A stretch of 64,000 bases of DNA from JBBRHQ01 sp963815645 (GCA_963815645.1 CAWFHL010000001.1:372001-436000), one strand, 5' to 3'; shown: positions 27,058 to 36,558, numbered from the stretch's first letter. Numbers and translations: made by a program. Notes: a model not told the origin generated them from the sequence alone.

Positions 27058-27242
27058 CTGGCTTGATCCCGTCCTCTCGGAGTCGATCGGTCCCGGCCAA
27101 GATAGAGGCGCCATACGACGCCAAAGGTGCGCAAGAGCGGCCCAGTTTGCGGCCCTTCCCGGAGCGCGATTGAGCGGCCCGATGGCGCTCGGCGTCATGC
27201 CGGGGGCGCCGCGGCCGACCATAAGCTCAGAGACGAAGCCAG

Positions 27243-30200
27243 ATGCCGCTCAACCTGATCCACGGACCCCCCAACTCGGGGCGGGCGGGAGTCGTCCGCC
27301 GCCGCTTCACCGAGGAGCTGACCCGCTCGCCGGTACTGGTCCTTCCCACCCTCGACGACGTCTTCGCCTTCGAGCGCGAACTCTGCCGCGAGGAGGGGGC
27401 GCTGCTCGGCGGCACCGTGCAGACTTTCGAGGGCCTTTTCGAGGGAGTGGCGGCTGCGGCCGGCGTCGTCTGCCCGCCGCGGATCCGTCGCGAGCAGCGC
27501 GAGCGGCTGCTGAGGGTCGCCGCCGCCCGAACGAAGCCGCGGATCCTTGCCCGCTCGGCCTCGCGCCCCGGTTTCGCCGCGGCGGCGGCCGACCTGGTGG
27601 CCGAGCTGCAGGCGGCGATGCTCGACCCCTCCTCGGTCGAGGCGGCAGCCGACGGGCTCGAGGACTCCGCCTATCTGGGAGAGCTGGCGGCGATCTACCG
27701 CGCCTATACCGACCTGCGCGACTCCGCCGGCCTTTCCGACCGGCACCTGATCGCCGCCGAGGCGATCGCCGGAGTCAGGGCCCACCCCGATTGCTGGAAG
27801 GGCCGCCCGGTCTTCCTCTACGGCTTCGACGACCTCACCCGAGAGCAGCTCGAGCTGATCGCCGCACTCTCGGCCGCCGCCCCGGTCACGGTCGCGCTCA
27901 CCTACGAGGAGCGGCCGGCGCTGGCGGCGCGCGCCACCCTGCTCGAGCAGCTGCGGGCGCTAGAACCCGCGGCCGAGGAGACGACGGAGCCTGACCCGGC
28001 CAACACCGAGAGCGCTCTGCTGTTCGCGATCGAACGCGGCTTCGGCGATCACGATGCGGCGACCGCGAAGCCCGACGGCACCCTGGTTTTGCTGCGCTCT
28101 GCCGGGGAGCGGGCCGAGGCGGAGGCGATCGCAGCCGAGGTGGCGCGGCTGATCTCGGCCGGGACGCACCCGGGGGAGATCGCGATCGCCGTCCGCGACC
28201 CGGCCGGGCGCGGCCGGCTGCTGGCGGCGGTCCTCGAGTCCTGCGGCGTTCCGGTCGCGCTCGAGGCCGACATCCCGGTCGCCGGAACCGCGACCGGCGG
28301 CGCCCTCCTCTCTCTGCTTGCCGCCGCCTTCACCAGCCGCGCGGCAGCCGATCTCCTCGCCTACCTGCGGGGGCCGCGGCGCGGCTGGCCGGTCGCCGTT
28401 GACCGGCTCGAGCGGGCAATCCTGCGCGGGCGCGTTCGCAGCGCCGGAGAAGCGGCCGCCATCTGGGAGGAGCAGTCGGGGCGCGAGCTGACCGAGCTGC
28501 GGAGGCTGCAGGACGCTGCCGAGGACCCCGGGCGCCTGCTCGCGGTCGTCGGCGAGATCGCACGCGACATCGCCGAATGGCCGCTTTCGACCGACGAGAC
28601 CCGCGGCCGCGTTCCCGACACGACGGGGGCCGAGGAGCTGCGGGCCAGCGCCGAGATCGTCAAGGCGCTGGGCGATCTGGGCGCCCTCGGCGGCCTCGAG
28701 CCGGGGCCGCAGGAGCTGATCGACGCGATCCGAGCCCTCTCCATGCGCATCTGGCGCGGCCCGGCCGAGGGCCGGGTCCGGATCGCCAGCCCCTACCGCC
28801 TGCGTGCCGGGCGCTTCGGCCACCTCTTCGTCGCCTCGCTCCAGGACGGCGAGTTCCCCCGCCGCGATGGCGGCAGCCCCTTCCTCTCCGACGAGCAGCG
28901 CGGCCAGCTTGGCCTCCCCGCCCGGGCCGAGACCGAGGCCGAGGAGCGCTACCTCTTCTACGTCTGCCTGACGCTGCCCAGGGAGGGCCTCTGGCTCTCC
29001 TGCCGGGACAGCGACGAGAGCGGCGGTTCCGAACAGCCCTCACCACTGCTCGCCGAGGTCCGCTGCCTGCTCGAGCCGCCGCCGCCCGGGCACCCCGACG
29101 AGGTCGACCCGCTGGAGCCGGACCTGGTTCGCGGCCGCAGCCTGGGCCAGGTCACCTTCGCCCCTGCTGAGGCGCCGAGCGAGGACGAGCTGGCCCGCTC
29201 CCTGGCGCTTCGCTCCTCCGGCGAGCGCGAGGGCGTCCTCGCCAGCCTCGAGGTCGACCCGGACCTGGCCGCGAGGGTCGGCAAGCGGCTGGCGGCGGCC
29301 GCGGCCCTGGAAGCGCGCACGCTGAAGCCGGGCCCGCTGGTGGTGCCGGCGGTGATCGAGGAGCTCCGCGCCCGCGAGGAATACGGGGGGACGACGCTCG
29401 AGACCTTCGCCGTCTGCTCCTATCGCTGGTTTGTCGATCGCGAGCTGCGGCCGAAACCGCTGGGACCGGTCGCGGAGCCGATCGAGCAAGGGAACCTGAT
29501 GCACGGCGCTCTCGAAGCGCTCTACCGCGAGCGGCCCGGCGGCGACCCGGTCCCGCGGCCAGGCTCGCTCGACGCCTGGCTCGAGCGCGGCGACGAGCTG
29601 CTCGCCGAGCAGGCGCGGCAGCTGGGGCTCTCCGGGGGAAGCCCGGCGGAGCGGGCGATCCGCAGGAGGATCGAGCGGCTGCTCGCCGCCTTCCTGCGGC
29701 GGGAGGCCGACCGCGACCCCGTCCTCCTCTCCCCGCAACTGCTGGAGGCGACCTTCGGAAGCGCCGCGGGGGACGAGAAGCCCGCGCTCGACCTCGGCGG
29801 GTGGCTCCTGCACGGCCGCATCGACCGGGTCGACATCGACTCGGGCGGCCGCACCGGGCTCGTCCACGACTACAAGGTCGCGCGCGAGGTGACCCCATGC
29901 GCCAAATTCGAGGAGAAGGGAAAACTTCAGCTCCCCCTCTACCTGCTCGCCCTGCGCGACCTCTGGGGTCTCGACCCGGCTGGGGGCATCTACCAGCCAC
30001 TGCGCGCAACCAAGGACCCGAAACCGCGAGGGATGGTGCGCGCTGGCAGCGACGGCCTCCTCGCCGGCTACCCACTGGTATCGACCGACCGCCTCGACGA
30101 CGAGGATTTCGACGCCCTGCTGGAGCAGGCCCGCAGCGCCGGCTCCGGCGCCGTCGCCCGTATGCGCGCAGGCGACATCGGCCGCGACCCGATCGGCGGC

Positions 30201-30299
30201 GAGTGCCCGCGCCACTGCGGCTATGCGCCGATCTGCCGCCGCGAGCGCGGCGTGCCCGATCCCACCGATGAGGAGGACCCCGCGGAGGTGACGGCCTGA
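27243..30299 (+). CDS. addB: AddB-like helicase-nuclease subunit (PD-(D/E)XK)
   Basis: A 1018-residue protein starting PLNLIHGPPNSGRAGVVRRR, a degenerate P-loop as in AddB-type subunits. Helicase-like blocks follow (VFLYGFDDLTREQLELIAAL, VLLRSAGERAEAEAIAAEVA, GEIAIAVRDPAGRGRLLAAV). The C-terminal nuclease has HGRIDRVDI and HDYKVAREV, the Asp and Asp-x-Lys catalytic residues. Cysteines CSYRWF about 320 residues from the end, and CPRHCGYAPIC at the end, fit the split Fe-S cluster of AddB. With AddA it would process double-strand DNA ends for RecA-dependent repair. It precedes addA with a four-base overlap. TAAGCT lies 15 bases upstream of the ATG. Confidence 0.85.
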   Translation: MPLNLIHGPPNSGRAGVVRRRFTEELTRSPVLVLPTLDDVFAFERELCREEGALLGGTVQTFEGLFEGVAAAAGVVCPPRIRREQRERLLRVAAARTKPRILARSASRPGFAAAAADLVAELQAAMLDPSSVEAAADGLEDSAYLGELAAIYRAYTDLRDSAGLSDRHLIAAEAIAGVRAHPDCWKGRPVFLYGFDDLTREQLELIAALSAAAPVTVALTYEERPALAARATLLEQLRALEPAAEETTEPDPANTESALLFAIERGFGDHDAATAKPDGTLVLLRSAGERAEAEAIAAEVARLISAGTHPGEIAIAVRDPAGRGRLLAAVLESCGVPVALEADIPVAGTATGGALLSLLAAAFTSRAAADLLAYLRGPRRGWPVAVDRLERAILRGRVRSAGEAAAIWEEQSGRELTELRRLQDAAEDPGRLLAVVGEIARDIAEWPLSTDETRGRVPDTTGAEELRASAEIVKALGDLGALGGLEPGPQELIDAIRALSMRIWRGPAEGRVRIASPYRLRAGRFGHLFVASLQDGEFPRRDGGSPFLSDEQRGQLGLPARAETEAEERYLFYVCLTLPREGLWLSCRDSDESGGSEQPSPLLAEVRCLLEPPPPGHPDEVDPLEPDLVRGRSLGQVTFAPAEAPSEDELARSLALRSSGEREGVLASLEVDPDLAARVGKRLAAAAALEARTLKPGPLVVPAVIEELRAREEYGGTTLETFAVCSYRWFVDRELRPKPLGPVAEPIEQGNLMHGALEALYRERPGGDPVPRPGSLDAWLERGDELLAEQARQLGLSGGSPAERAIRRRIERLLAAFLRREADRDPVLLSPQLLEATFGSAAGDEKPALDLGGWLLHGRIDRVDIDSGGRTGLVHDYKVAREVTPCAKFEEKGKLQLPLYLLALRDLWGLDPAGGIYQPLRATKDPKPRGMVRAGSDGLLAGYPLVSTDRLDDEDFDALLEQARSAGSGAVARMRAGDIGRDPIGGECPRHCGYAPICRRERGVPDPTDEEDPAEVTA

Positions 30300-33200
30300 C
30301 GCCGGCGCCGACACCGGAGCAGGGCGAGGCGATCCGAACCCGGGCGCCGGAGGTGCTGCTCGAAGCGGGCGCCGGCACCGGCAAGACGGGGGTCCTGGTC
30401 AACCGCTACTGCGACCTGATCGAGGGCCAGGACGCCGGGCCGGAGGCGATCCTCGCCTTCACCTTCACCGACCGGGCCGGAGCGCAGTTGCGGGAGCGGA
30501 TCCGGACCGAGCTGGGCCGCCGCGCCCGCTCGACGGGCGACGGCGACCTCGCTGCGCGACTGGCCGCCGTCATCGACGACCTCGGCGGCGCCTGGATCAC
30601 GACCATCCACGGCTTCTGCCGCCGCCTCCTCGCTTCCCACCCGGTGGCGGCAGGGGTCGACCCCTCCTTCCGAGTGCTCGACCGGGCCCAGTCCCAGCGC
30701 GCCGCCCGTGCCGCCTTCGACGCCGCCTTGGAGCTATTCCTCGCCGATCTCGACGAAGCGCGCGAAACGACGGTGGCCGCTTACAGCATCGACGGGCTTC
30801 GGGCCGCCGTCCTCGGCGCCCACGAGGAGCTGCGCAGCTCCGGCGAAGCCAGGCCGAAGCTGCCCGATCCGCCCGAGTCCGACCTGCTCGGGGCCCTGGA
30901 GCGGCTCGGGCGCGAAGCCGCAGTGGTCAAGGAGGTCGGCAACAGCGCCCAGCGGGAGAAGGTCGCCGCCGCGGCCGCGCTCGCCGCGGCCCGCGGTGAT
31001 CGGATCCCCACCGTGGAGGAGCTTCAGGCGGCCTGCTTCGGCTCCAGCAAGAGCGAGTTCGAGGACTTCCTCGACGCGATCGGCGAAGCGAAGAGGGTCG
31101 TCGCCGAGCACGCCGGGGGGCGGGTCGCCTACTCGCACCTGGCCCAGCTCCTGCGGCTCTTCGGCGAGAGCTTCGCGGAGGCCAAGGGGGAGCGCTCCGG
31201 CCTCGACTTCGAAGACCTCCAGCTGGAGGCGGTGCGGCTCCTGCGCGAGAGCACCGCGGTGAGGGAGTCCTACGCGGGGCGCTTCCGCCACATTCTCGTC
31301 GACGAGTTCCAGGACACCAACGCCCTGCAGCTGGAGCTGGTCGAGCTGCTGCGCTGCCAGGGGGCCAGCGTCTTCTTCGTCGGCGACGAGTTCCAGTCGA
31401 TCTACGGCTTTCGCCACGCCGACGTCGGGGTCTTTCGCCGCGAGCGCGAGGCGCTTCGCTCGCGCGAGGCCGCCGCGGTTCTCCCGCTGAGCGGCAACTT
31501 CCGCTCCCGTCCGGAGGTGATCGCGACCGCCAACCGCATCGGTGAGCTGATGCTGCCGGGGTTCCGGCCGTTGACCGTGGGCGCCGCCGCGCAGGCGGAG
31601 GGCGATCCGCCCGGTGGCGGCAGCGCCGTGGAGCTGTTGCTGACCGAGGAGAAGGGCTGGGAGGAGCTCGACCTGAAGCTGCCGGTAGACGACCGCACAC
31701 CGGTGAAGCGGGTCGCCGAGGCGCGCTTCCTCGCGGCTCGCCTGCGGCAGCTGACAGAGGCTGGCGTCGGCCGCGGCGAGATCGTCGTCCTGCTGCGCGC
31801 CTTCACCCACGTCGACGCCTACGAGGAGGCTCTCGAGCGGGCCGGCCTTCGCCCCTACGTGGTCGGCGGGCGCGGCTACTGGTCGGCGCAGCAGGTCGGT
31901 GACGTGCTGGCGCTTCTGCGGGTGATCGCCAACCCGCTCGACGAGGAGGCGCTTCTGGGCGCCCTCTCCTCCCCCGCCTTCGGCGTCTCCCCCGACGCCC
32001 TCTGGCTGCTGCGCCGCGCCGCGGGCGGGCGCTCCCTGCACTCGGCGCTGCTGGTTGGGGCCGGGGCGGCGGATCTGGAGCTGGATGAGCCGATCTGGCT
32101 CGAGCACCTGCCGGCCTCGGATCGCGAGGCGCTCGCCTCGATGGAGCGGATCGTCGCCGAGCTGCGCGAGGCCGGCACGCGGCTGGCGCTGGAGCGGCTG
32201 ATCGAGCGGGCGCTGAGCGCCAGCGGCTACGACCTGGCCGTGCTGATGCGACGGCCGGGTCGGATGCGGATGGCCAACGTCCGCAAGCTGATGCGGATGG
32301 CCCGCACCTACGAGGCGGCCGAGGGCCGGGACCTTCGCGGCTTCCTCGAGTTCGCCGAGCTGCGCGCCGGCCTCGACGACGAGGCGGTGGCCGCCACCGA
32401 GGCGGAGGGCCACGACGGCGTCCGGGTGATGACCATCCACAACGCCAAGGGCCTCGAGTTCGAGGTGGTCGCGGTGCCTTCGCTCGACCGACGCCTGCTC
32501 GCGGGCACCCCCCCGGCGCTGATGCTCGGCCCCCCCAGCGATGAACCGCGCCCGGTCGGGCTACGGTTGGCGCGCCTCGGCGGCGAGTCGCTGCGGTTGT
32601 TCGATTTCGACCGGATCAAGGAGCGCACCGAGGCGCTCGACTCCGAGGAGGAGCGCCGGCTCTTCTACGTCGCCGTGACGCGGGCCAGGCAGCGGTTGAT
32701 CCTCAGCGGGATCAACCCGGAGCGCCCGCCGGGGCCGGCCGCCGGGACGCCGGTCCTCAGCCGCCTGCTCGCGAGCCCCGGCTTCGGCGAGCTGAAGGAC
32801 GGCGACTGCGTCCGCCTGGCGGCCCCCGGGCCGAGGCCGGGGCTGAGGGAGACCTATCCCGATGCGGACCTGACGGTGCGGGTGAGCGCCCCCAGCGCCG
32901 AGCAGGCTGCGGCGCTGGTCGCCTCCGCCTCTTCGCCGGACCCACCTCCGAGCGAGGCCGCCGGGAGGCCGCCGATCCTGCCGCCGGGCGCCCCGCCGGC
33001 GTCGATTCGGCCCCTCTCCTACTCGGCCCTCTCCGCGCATGAGCGCTGCGGCTTCCGCTTCTACGCTGAGCGGGTGCTGGGGATGGAGCCCCCGCCCTCC
33101 GCAGAAGGCGAGCGCGCCGCCAGCCGCGGCGAGCGCTTCGGCTTCGGCAGCGCCGTTCACTCGCTGCTGGAGTACTCGGCCCGGCGCCGCTGGATCGATC

Positions 33201-33790
33201 CCTCCGCCGAGCTGGCTCACCGCACACTCGCCGCGGAGGGCCTCGAGCCGACCGGGGAGCTGGTGGCGGCCGCGATCGAGCAGGTCCGCGGCTGGACAGC
33301 CTCGGAGCTGTGCTCCGAGCTGGGCGCCCGGGGCACGGCGATCAGGCCCGAGCTGCCGCTGCTGCTCGAGCTGGGAGGAGCGGTGATCCGCGGCTCGATC
33401 GACCTGATGGCCGAGCCGGCGGGCGGTCCACCGACCGTGATCGACTACAAGACCGACCGGCTGGCCGGGTCCGCGCCGGCCGAGCGGGCGGGCGGCTATG
33501 AGACGCAACGGCTGCTCTACGCACTCGCCGCCTCCGAGGCGACGGGCGCCGCCTCGGTCCGGGTCGGCTACGTCTTCCTCGAGCAGCCGCAGGACCCCGT
33601 GCTCACCGAGCTCGGCGGCGACGAGCTGCACCGGGCCCGCGCCGAGCTGGAGCGGCGGGTGGCCGAGATCGTCGCCGGGCGCTTCGAGGTCACCCCGGAG
33701 CCCGACTGGTCGCTCTGCCACGACTGCCCGGCCCGCCGGCGCCTCTGCAGCGGGCCCGCCCGCGAGCCGGAGGCCTCGGCCGCAGCCTAG
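30296..33790 (+). CDS. addA: AddA-like UvrD/Rep helicase-nuclease subunit
   Basis: Reading begins at CTG 30296, inside CTGA that overlaps the addB stop. This keeps the Q-motif TPEQGEAI, and no ATG/GTG/TTG occurs in frame before GTG 30353. Motifs: Walker A EAGAGTGKT, AFTFTDRAGAQLRERI, Walker B VDEFQDTN, GDEFQSIYGFRHADV, LSGNFRSRPEV, MTIHNAKGLEFEVV, and YVAVTRARQRL. The C-terminus is a PD-(D/E)XK nuclease with GSIDLMAEP and VIDYKTDRL, ending CHDCPARRRLC. Length about 1164 residues, normal for AddA. It is the motor and second nuclease of the AddAB double-strand-break processing complex. It converges with xseB; both stops lie in one CTAG. Confidence 0.9.
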   Translation: MTPAPTPEQGEAIRTRAPEVLLEAGAGTGKTGVLVNRYCDLIEGQDAGPEAILAFTFTDRAGAQLRERIRTELGRRARSTGDGDLAARLAAVIDDLGGAWITTIHGFCRRLLASHPVAAGVDPSFRVLDRAQSQRAARAAFDAALELFLADLDEARETTVAAYSIDGLRAAVLGAHEELRSSGEARPKLPDPPESDLLGALERLGREAAVVKEVGNSAQREKVAAAAALAAARGDRIPTVEELQAACFGSSKSEFEDFLDAIGEAKRVVAEHAGGRVAYSHLAQLLRLFGESFAEAKGERSGLDFEDLQLEAVRLLRESTAVRESYAGRFRHILVDEFQDTNALQLELVELLRCQGASVFFVGDEFQSIYGFRHADVGVFRREREALRSREAAAVLPLSGNFRSRPEVIATANRIGELMLPGFRPLTVGAAAQAEGDPPGGGSAVELLLTEEKGWEELDLKLPVDDRTPVKRVAEARFLAARLRQLTEAGVGRGEIVVLLRAFTHVDAYEEALERAGLRPYVVGGRGYWSAQQVGDVLALLRVIANPLDEEALLGALSSPAFGVSPDALWLLRRAAGGRSLHSALLVGAGAADLELDEPIWLEHLPASDREALASMERIVAELREAGTRLALERLIERALSASGYDLAVLMRRPGRMRMANVRKLMRMARTYEAAEGRDLRGFLEFAELRAGLDDEAVAATEAEGHDGVRVMTIHNAKGLEFEVVAVPSLDRRLLAGTPPALMLGPPSDEPRPVGLRLARLGGESLRLFDFDRIKERTEALDSEEERRLFYVAVTRARQRLILSGINPERPPGPAAGTPVLSRLLASPGFGELKDGDCVRLAAPGPRPGLRETYPDADLTVRVSAPSAEQAAALVASASSPDPPPSEAAGRPPILPPGAPPASIRPLSYSALSAHERCGFRFYAERVLGMEPPPSAEGERAASRGERFGFGSAVHSLLEYSARRRWIDPSAELAHRTLAAEGLEPTGELVAAAIEQVRGWTASELCSELGARGTAIRPELPLLLELGGAVIRGSIDLMAEPAGGPPTVIDYKTDRLAGSAPAERAGGYETQRLLYALAASEATGAASVRVGYVFLEQPQDPVLTELGGDELHRARAELERRVAEIVAGRFEVTPEPDWSLCHDCPARRRLCSGPAREPEASAAA

Positions 33791-34038
33791 GAATCAACCT
33801 CAGGCCCGGCCGGTGCTGCGGGGTCGGCTTCGAGGCGTGCCGCCAACTCGTCGAGCCGCAGCTCCTTCAGACCCGCGCCGACAGCGTCGAGCTCGCCGGC
33901 GCAGTAGCTGACCAGCTCCTGGCCCTCCCGGCAGAGGTCGAGCGTCTCCCGCAGGCCGGCCTGGCCCGAGTCGAGCCGCTCGATGATCCCCTCCAGCCTC
34001 TCCACTGCGGCCTCGTAGCTCTCCGGTGTTTCGCTCAC
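33787..34038 (-). CDS. xseB: Exodeoxyribonuclease VII small subunit
   Basis: GTG 34038 overlaps the xseA stop (GTGA). The 83-residue protein reads SYEAAVERLEGIIERLDSGQ, then AGLRETLDLCREGQELVSYC, the usual XseB start, with a two-helix fold followed by an acidic Pro/Ala tail. XseB binds the XseA catalytic subunit in several copies to form exonuclease VII, which degrades single-stranded DNA from both ends. The stop TAG shares the palindrome CTAG (33787-33790) with the convergent addA stop. Confidence 0.92.
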   Translation of the reverse strand: MSETPESYEAAVERLEGIIERLDSGQAGLRETLDLCREGQELVSYCAGELDAVGAGLKELRLDELAARLEADPAAPAGPEVDS

Positions 34039-35468
34039 TTCCCTTCCCCCCGATCTCTCGGCTGCTCTTCGATTCTCACCCCGAGCCGCCCGTCGGCGAA
34101 GCGTAGGCGCAGTCGCTCGGCGGCCCGGGCCTCGGCGGCGCTGGTCACCGGCTCGCCGTCCCCGGTCTCGGCCAAAGCGTAGCCACGCTCCAGGGTGCGC
34201 TCGGGGTCGTGGGCGCGCAGGGCGACCCGGGTGCGCTCCAGCGCTTCGCGACGCCGGCGCAGCCCGGCGGCGGCGGAGCGCCCGACGCCTCCGGCCCGCC
34301 GCAGCTGCGCCCGCTGCTCGCCGACCAGCGAGGCGGCGGCGCGATCCGCTGCCCGCCGCAGCACGACGAGCGCGATCCGCCGTTGCGTTGCCGCCCGCTC
34401 CCGCAGGCCACGGTCGGCTGCCGCCCGGATCTCCCGGGTCTTCTGGTTGAGCGCCCCGCGCTCGCGGCGCAGCGCCCGCTCGGGCCCCCGGGCCAACCCG
34501 GCGAGGTGTCGCGCCCTTCCGGCGACCGCGGCCTGCCCGCAGCGACGCAGGATCGCCGCGTTCCTCTGCAGCGAGCGCCTCGCTTCCTCGCAGTCGAGCG
34601 GCACCGCCTCCTCTGCCGCATGGGTCGGGGTCGAGCAGCAGACGGCGGCGACGTCGTCGATCAGGGTCGAGTCGCGCTGGTGCCCGACAGCGCTGATCAC
34701 CGGTATCCGGAGCATCGAGACGGTGCGGCAGAGGGTCTCGTCGCAGAACGCCCATAGGTCGGCAAGGCTGCCGCCGCCCCTGGAGACGACGATCACCTCG
34801 ACCTCCGGGACCGCGGCGAGGCCGCTGATCGCGGTGGTGATCGCCGGCGCAGCGCGGCGGTCCTGGACCGGCGCGAAGGCCCAGACGATCGTCCCCCGCC
34901 AGCCCCTGCGCTCCAGCCCGGCGAGCACGTCCTGGCGGGCGGCGCCGCCCTCCGCGGTGACCACGCCGATCGTCTTCGGCAGCAAGGGCCGGGGCAGGCT
35001 CTTCTGGGGCTCGAAGGCGCCCTCGGACTCGAGCTTGCGCCGCAGCGCCGCCAGCCGGGCGATCAGGTCGCCTTCCCCGGCCAGGTGGATGTGGGTGGCA
35101 CGGAAGGAGAAGCTCGGCGAGGACTGCGCGCTGCCCGGGTAGTAGTCGGGCCCGCCGCCGACCACCACCGAGACGCCGTCGCGCAGCGCCCCCTCGGGCA
35201 GGCCGAGCTTCTCCAGGTCGGAGAGCCAGATCGAGCAGTTGACCGCGCCGTCGCCGTCGCGAAGGTCGAAATAGGCCTGCACCCGGCTCAGGTTGAAGCC
35301 GGTGACCTCGCCGATCAGCAGCACCCGGGCGCGCTTTCGCAGCTCACGCTGCAGCACCCGGGCGTAGTCGCCGACCGCGAAGGGGCCGGGCAGCTCGGGA
35401 GTGGCCGGGGGCGGCGGCTCGGGCGCTCCGCCCTCGCCGGGCGCTCCGCTTGTCGTCTCCTCGGCCAC
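34035..35468 (-). CDS. xseA: Exodeoxyribonuclease VII large subunit
   Basis: GTG 35468 is chosen since the longer frame to 35627 lies antisense to the divergent gene. The N-terminal OB-fold (PFAVGDYARVLQRELRKRAR, then GEVTGFNLSRVQAYFDLRDG) binds DNA. The catalytic part has LPRPLLPKTIGVVTAEGGAA, VSRGGGSLADLWAFCDETLC, and SAVGHQRDSTLIDDVAAVCC then STPTHAAE. A long arginine-rich coiled coil follows, then a C-terminal ERTLERGYAL segment. About 477 residues, normal size. The GTG overlaps nothing upstream; the divergent gene starts 22 bases away. Confidence 0.92.
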   Translation of the reverse strand: MAEETTSGAPGEGGAPEPPPPATPELPGPFAVGDYARVLQRELRKRARVLLIGEVTGFNLSRVQAYFDLRDGDGAVNCSIWLSDLEKLGLPEGALRDGVSVVVGGGPDYYPGSAQSSPSFSFRATHIHLAGEGDLIARLAALRRKLESEGAFEPQKSLPRPLLPKTIGVVTAEGGAARQDVLAGLERRGWRGTIVWAFAPVQDRRAAPAITTAISGLAAVPEVEVIVVSRGGGSLADLWAFCDETLCRTVSMLRIPVISAVGHQRDSTLIDDVAAVCCSTPTHAAEEAVPLDCEEARRSLQRNAAILRRCGQAAVAGRARHLAGLARGPERALRRERGALNQKTREIRAAADRGLRERAATQRRIALVVLRRAADRAAASLVGEQRAQLRRAGGVGRSAAAGLRRRREALERTRVALRAHDPERTLERGYALAETGDGEPVTSAAEARAAERLRLRFADGRLGVRIEEQPRDRGEGK

Positions 35469-35490
35469 GGCGAGAGAATGACAGCAGACG

Positions 35491-36066
35491 ATGACCCCGA
35501 TCGCGGTGTTCGGATACGCCTCGCTGGTCGACCCCCGGAGCGCCGGCGCAACTCTGGGGCGCCCGGTGCGCGCAGCTCCGGCCAGGCTGCCCGGCTGGCG
35601 GCGCCGCTGGTCGCTGCTGCGTGACAACCTTCGCTCGGAGAAGACCTTCGCGATCGACCCCGGCGGCGAGGTCCCGCCCTACGTCCTCGGGCTCAACCTC
35701 GAGCCCGTCGCGAACACCGCGGCGGCGAATGGCGTTCTGATCGAGGTCGACGAGTCGGAGCTGGAGCGCCTCGACCTGCGGGAGATGCGCTACGACCGGC
35801 TCGAGGTGACCGGATCGGTGATCGGCGACCACGGCTTCGAGACGATCGTCACCTACGTCGCCAAGCCGGAGCACTTCTGCTCTGAGGCGCCCCGAGGCGC
35901 CGTGATCCTCAACCACTACGCGAGCACGGTGGCGGATGGCTTTGCCGCACTCGGGGAGGATCAGCTCGAGGCATATCTGGAGACCACCGACCCCCATCCG
36001 GTCAGCGTCGTCGACGCCGTCCTGATCCGCGACGAGATCCCGTCGGGCAACCCGCGCCGTTGGTGA
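35491..36066 (+). CDS. Gamma-glutamylcyclotransferase-like (AIG2-fold) protein
   Basis: A 191-residue protein starting TPIAVFGYASLVDPRSAGAT, the FGYASL variant of the GGCT YGSL substrate loop. Next come VLGLNLEPVANTAAANGVLI and EVDESELERLDLREMRYDRL, including the conserved acidic residues of the fold. LEAYLETTDPHPVS is a C-terminal helix. The family includes gamma-glutamylcyclotransferases and related enzymes of glutathione-like and gamma-glutamyl-amine turnover. Actinobacteria lack glutathione, so a different substrate is likely. It converges with the HxlR gene 18 bases away. Confidence 0.8.
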   Translation: MTPIAVFGYASLVDPRSAGATLGRPVRAAPARLPGWRRRWSLLRDNLRSEKTFAIDPGGEVPPYVLGLNLEPVANTAAANGVLIEVDESELERLDLREMRYDRLEVTGSVIGDHGFETIVTYVAKPEHFCSEAPRGAVILNHYASTVADGFAALGEDQLEAYLETTDPHPVSVVDAVLIRDEIPSGNPRRW

Positions 36067-36084
36067 GGTCCCGGCCCTGCCGGC

Positions 36085-36453
36085 TCAGCAGTCCCAGCGC
36101 CGCGCCCAGCTCTTCAGCTCGGCCATCGCCGGCTTCAGCTCTGCACCTTTCGGGGTGAGCTCGTAGCTGACCCGGACGGGGCCCCCCGGCTCGACCGAGC
36201 GCTGCAGCAATCCCTTCTCCTCGAGCTCCCGCAGGCGCTGTGAGAGCAGCCGATCGGAGAGGCCGGGGACGGCGCGGCCCAGCTCGCAAAAACGCATCGG
36301 GCCCTCGCCGAGGGCGTCGAGGATGGCTCCGGTCCAGCGCCTTCCTACAAGCTCGATCGCGGCGTGAAAGCGCGGGCAGACGCCGTCCCCCCCGGCTGCT
36401 CCGGGCACGCCAAGACGATCTCGGCTGACCGATCTCCCCATCGCCTCCGCCAC
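36085..36453 (-). CDS. HxlR family winged-helix transcription regulator
   Basis: A 122-residue protein. The HxlR signature is FHAAIELVGRRWTGAILDAL, then GEGPMRFCELGRAVPGLSDR, LLSQRLRELEEKGLLQR and VSYELTPKGAEL. A cysteine is near the N-terminus (GVCPRF) and one in helix 2 (FCELG), and such cysteines act as redox or electrophile sensors in some members. The start is GTG 36453 or ATG 36441; a dyad just upstream (36454-36468) suggests autoregulation. No obvious target gene is divergent, so its regulon may be elsewhere. Confidence 0.9.
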   Translation of the reverse strand: MAEAMGRSVSRDRLGVPGAAGGDGVCPRFHAAIELVGRRWTGAILDALGEGPMRFCELGRAVPGLSDRLLSQRLRELEEKGLLQRSVEPGGPVRVSYELTPKGAELKPAMAELKSWARRWDC

Positions 36454-36468
36454 CTTACCAATCGTAAG
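36454..36468. promoter_or_regulatory. Dyad operator candidate for the HxlR regulator
   Basis: CTTAC-caatc-GTAAG is a perfect 5-base inverted repeat with a 5-base centre, directly before the HxlR start. HxlR proteins bind such short AT-containing dyads as dimers. In this very GC-rich region its AT content stands out. Confidence 0.5.
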
Positions 36469-36558
36469 TGCCGTCCCATACCTCTCGCCGCTCCCGCCGA
36501 ACGCAAGGTTAGGGCCCCAATGGGCACGAAAGGTTGGGTTCGGCGGGTTGGGGGCGGG

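Noticed and set aside
29040..30314. 424-codon minus-strand frame inside addB
   Set aside because: Shadow of the AddB nuclease domain.
30734..32440. 568-codon minus-strand frame inside addA
   Set aside because: Shadow of the AddA helicase motifs.
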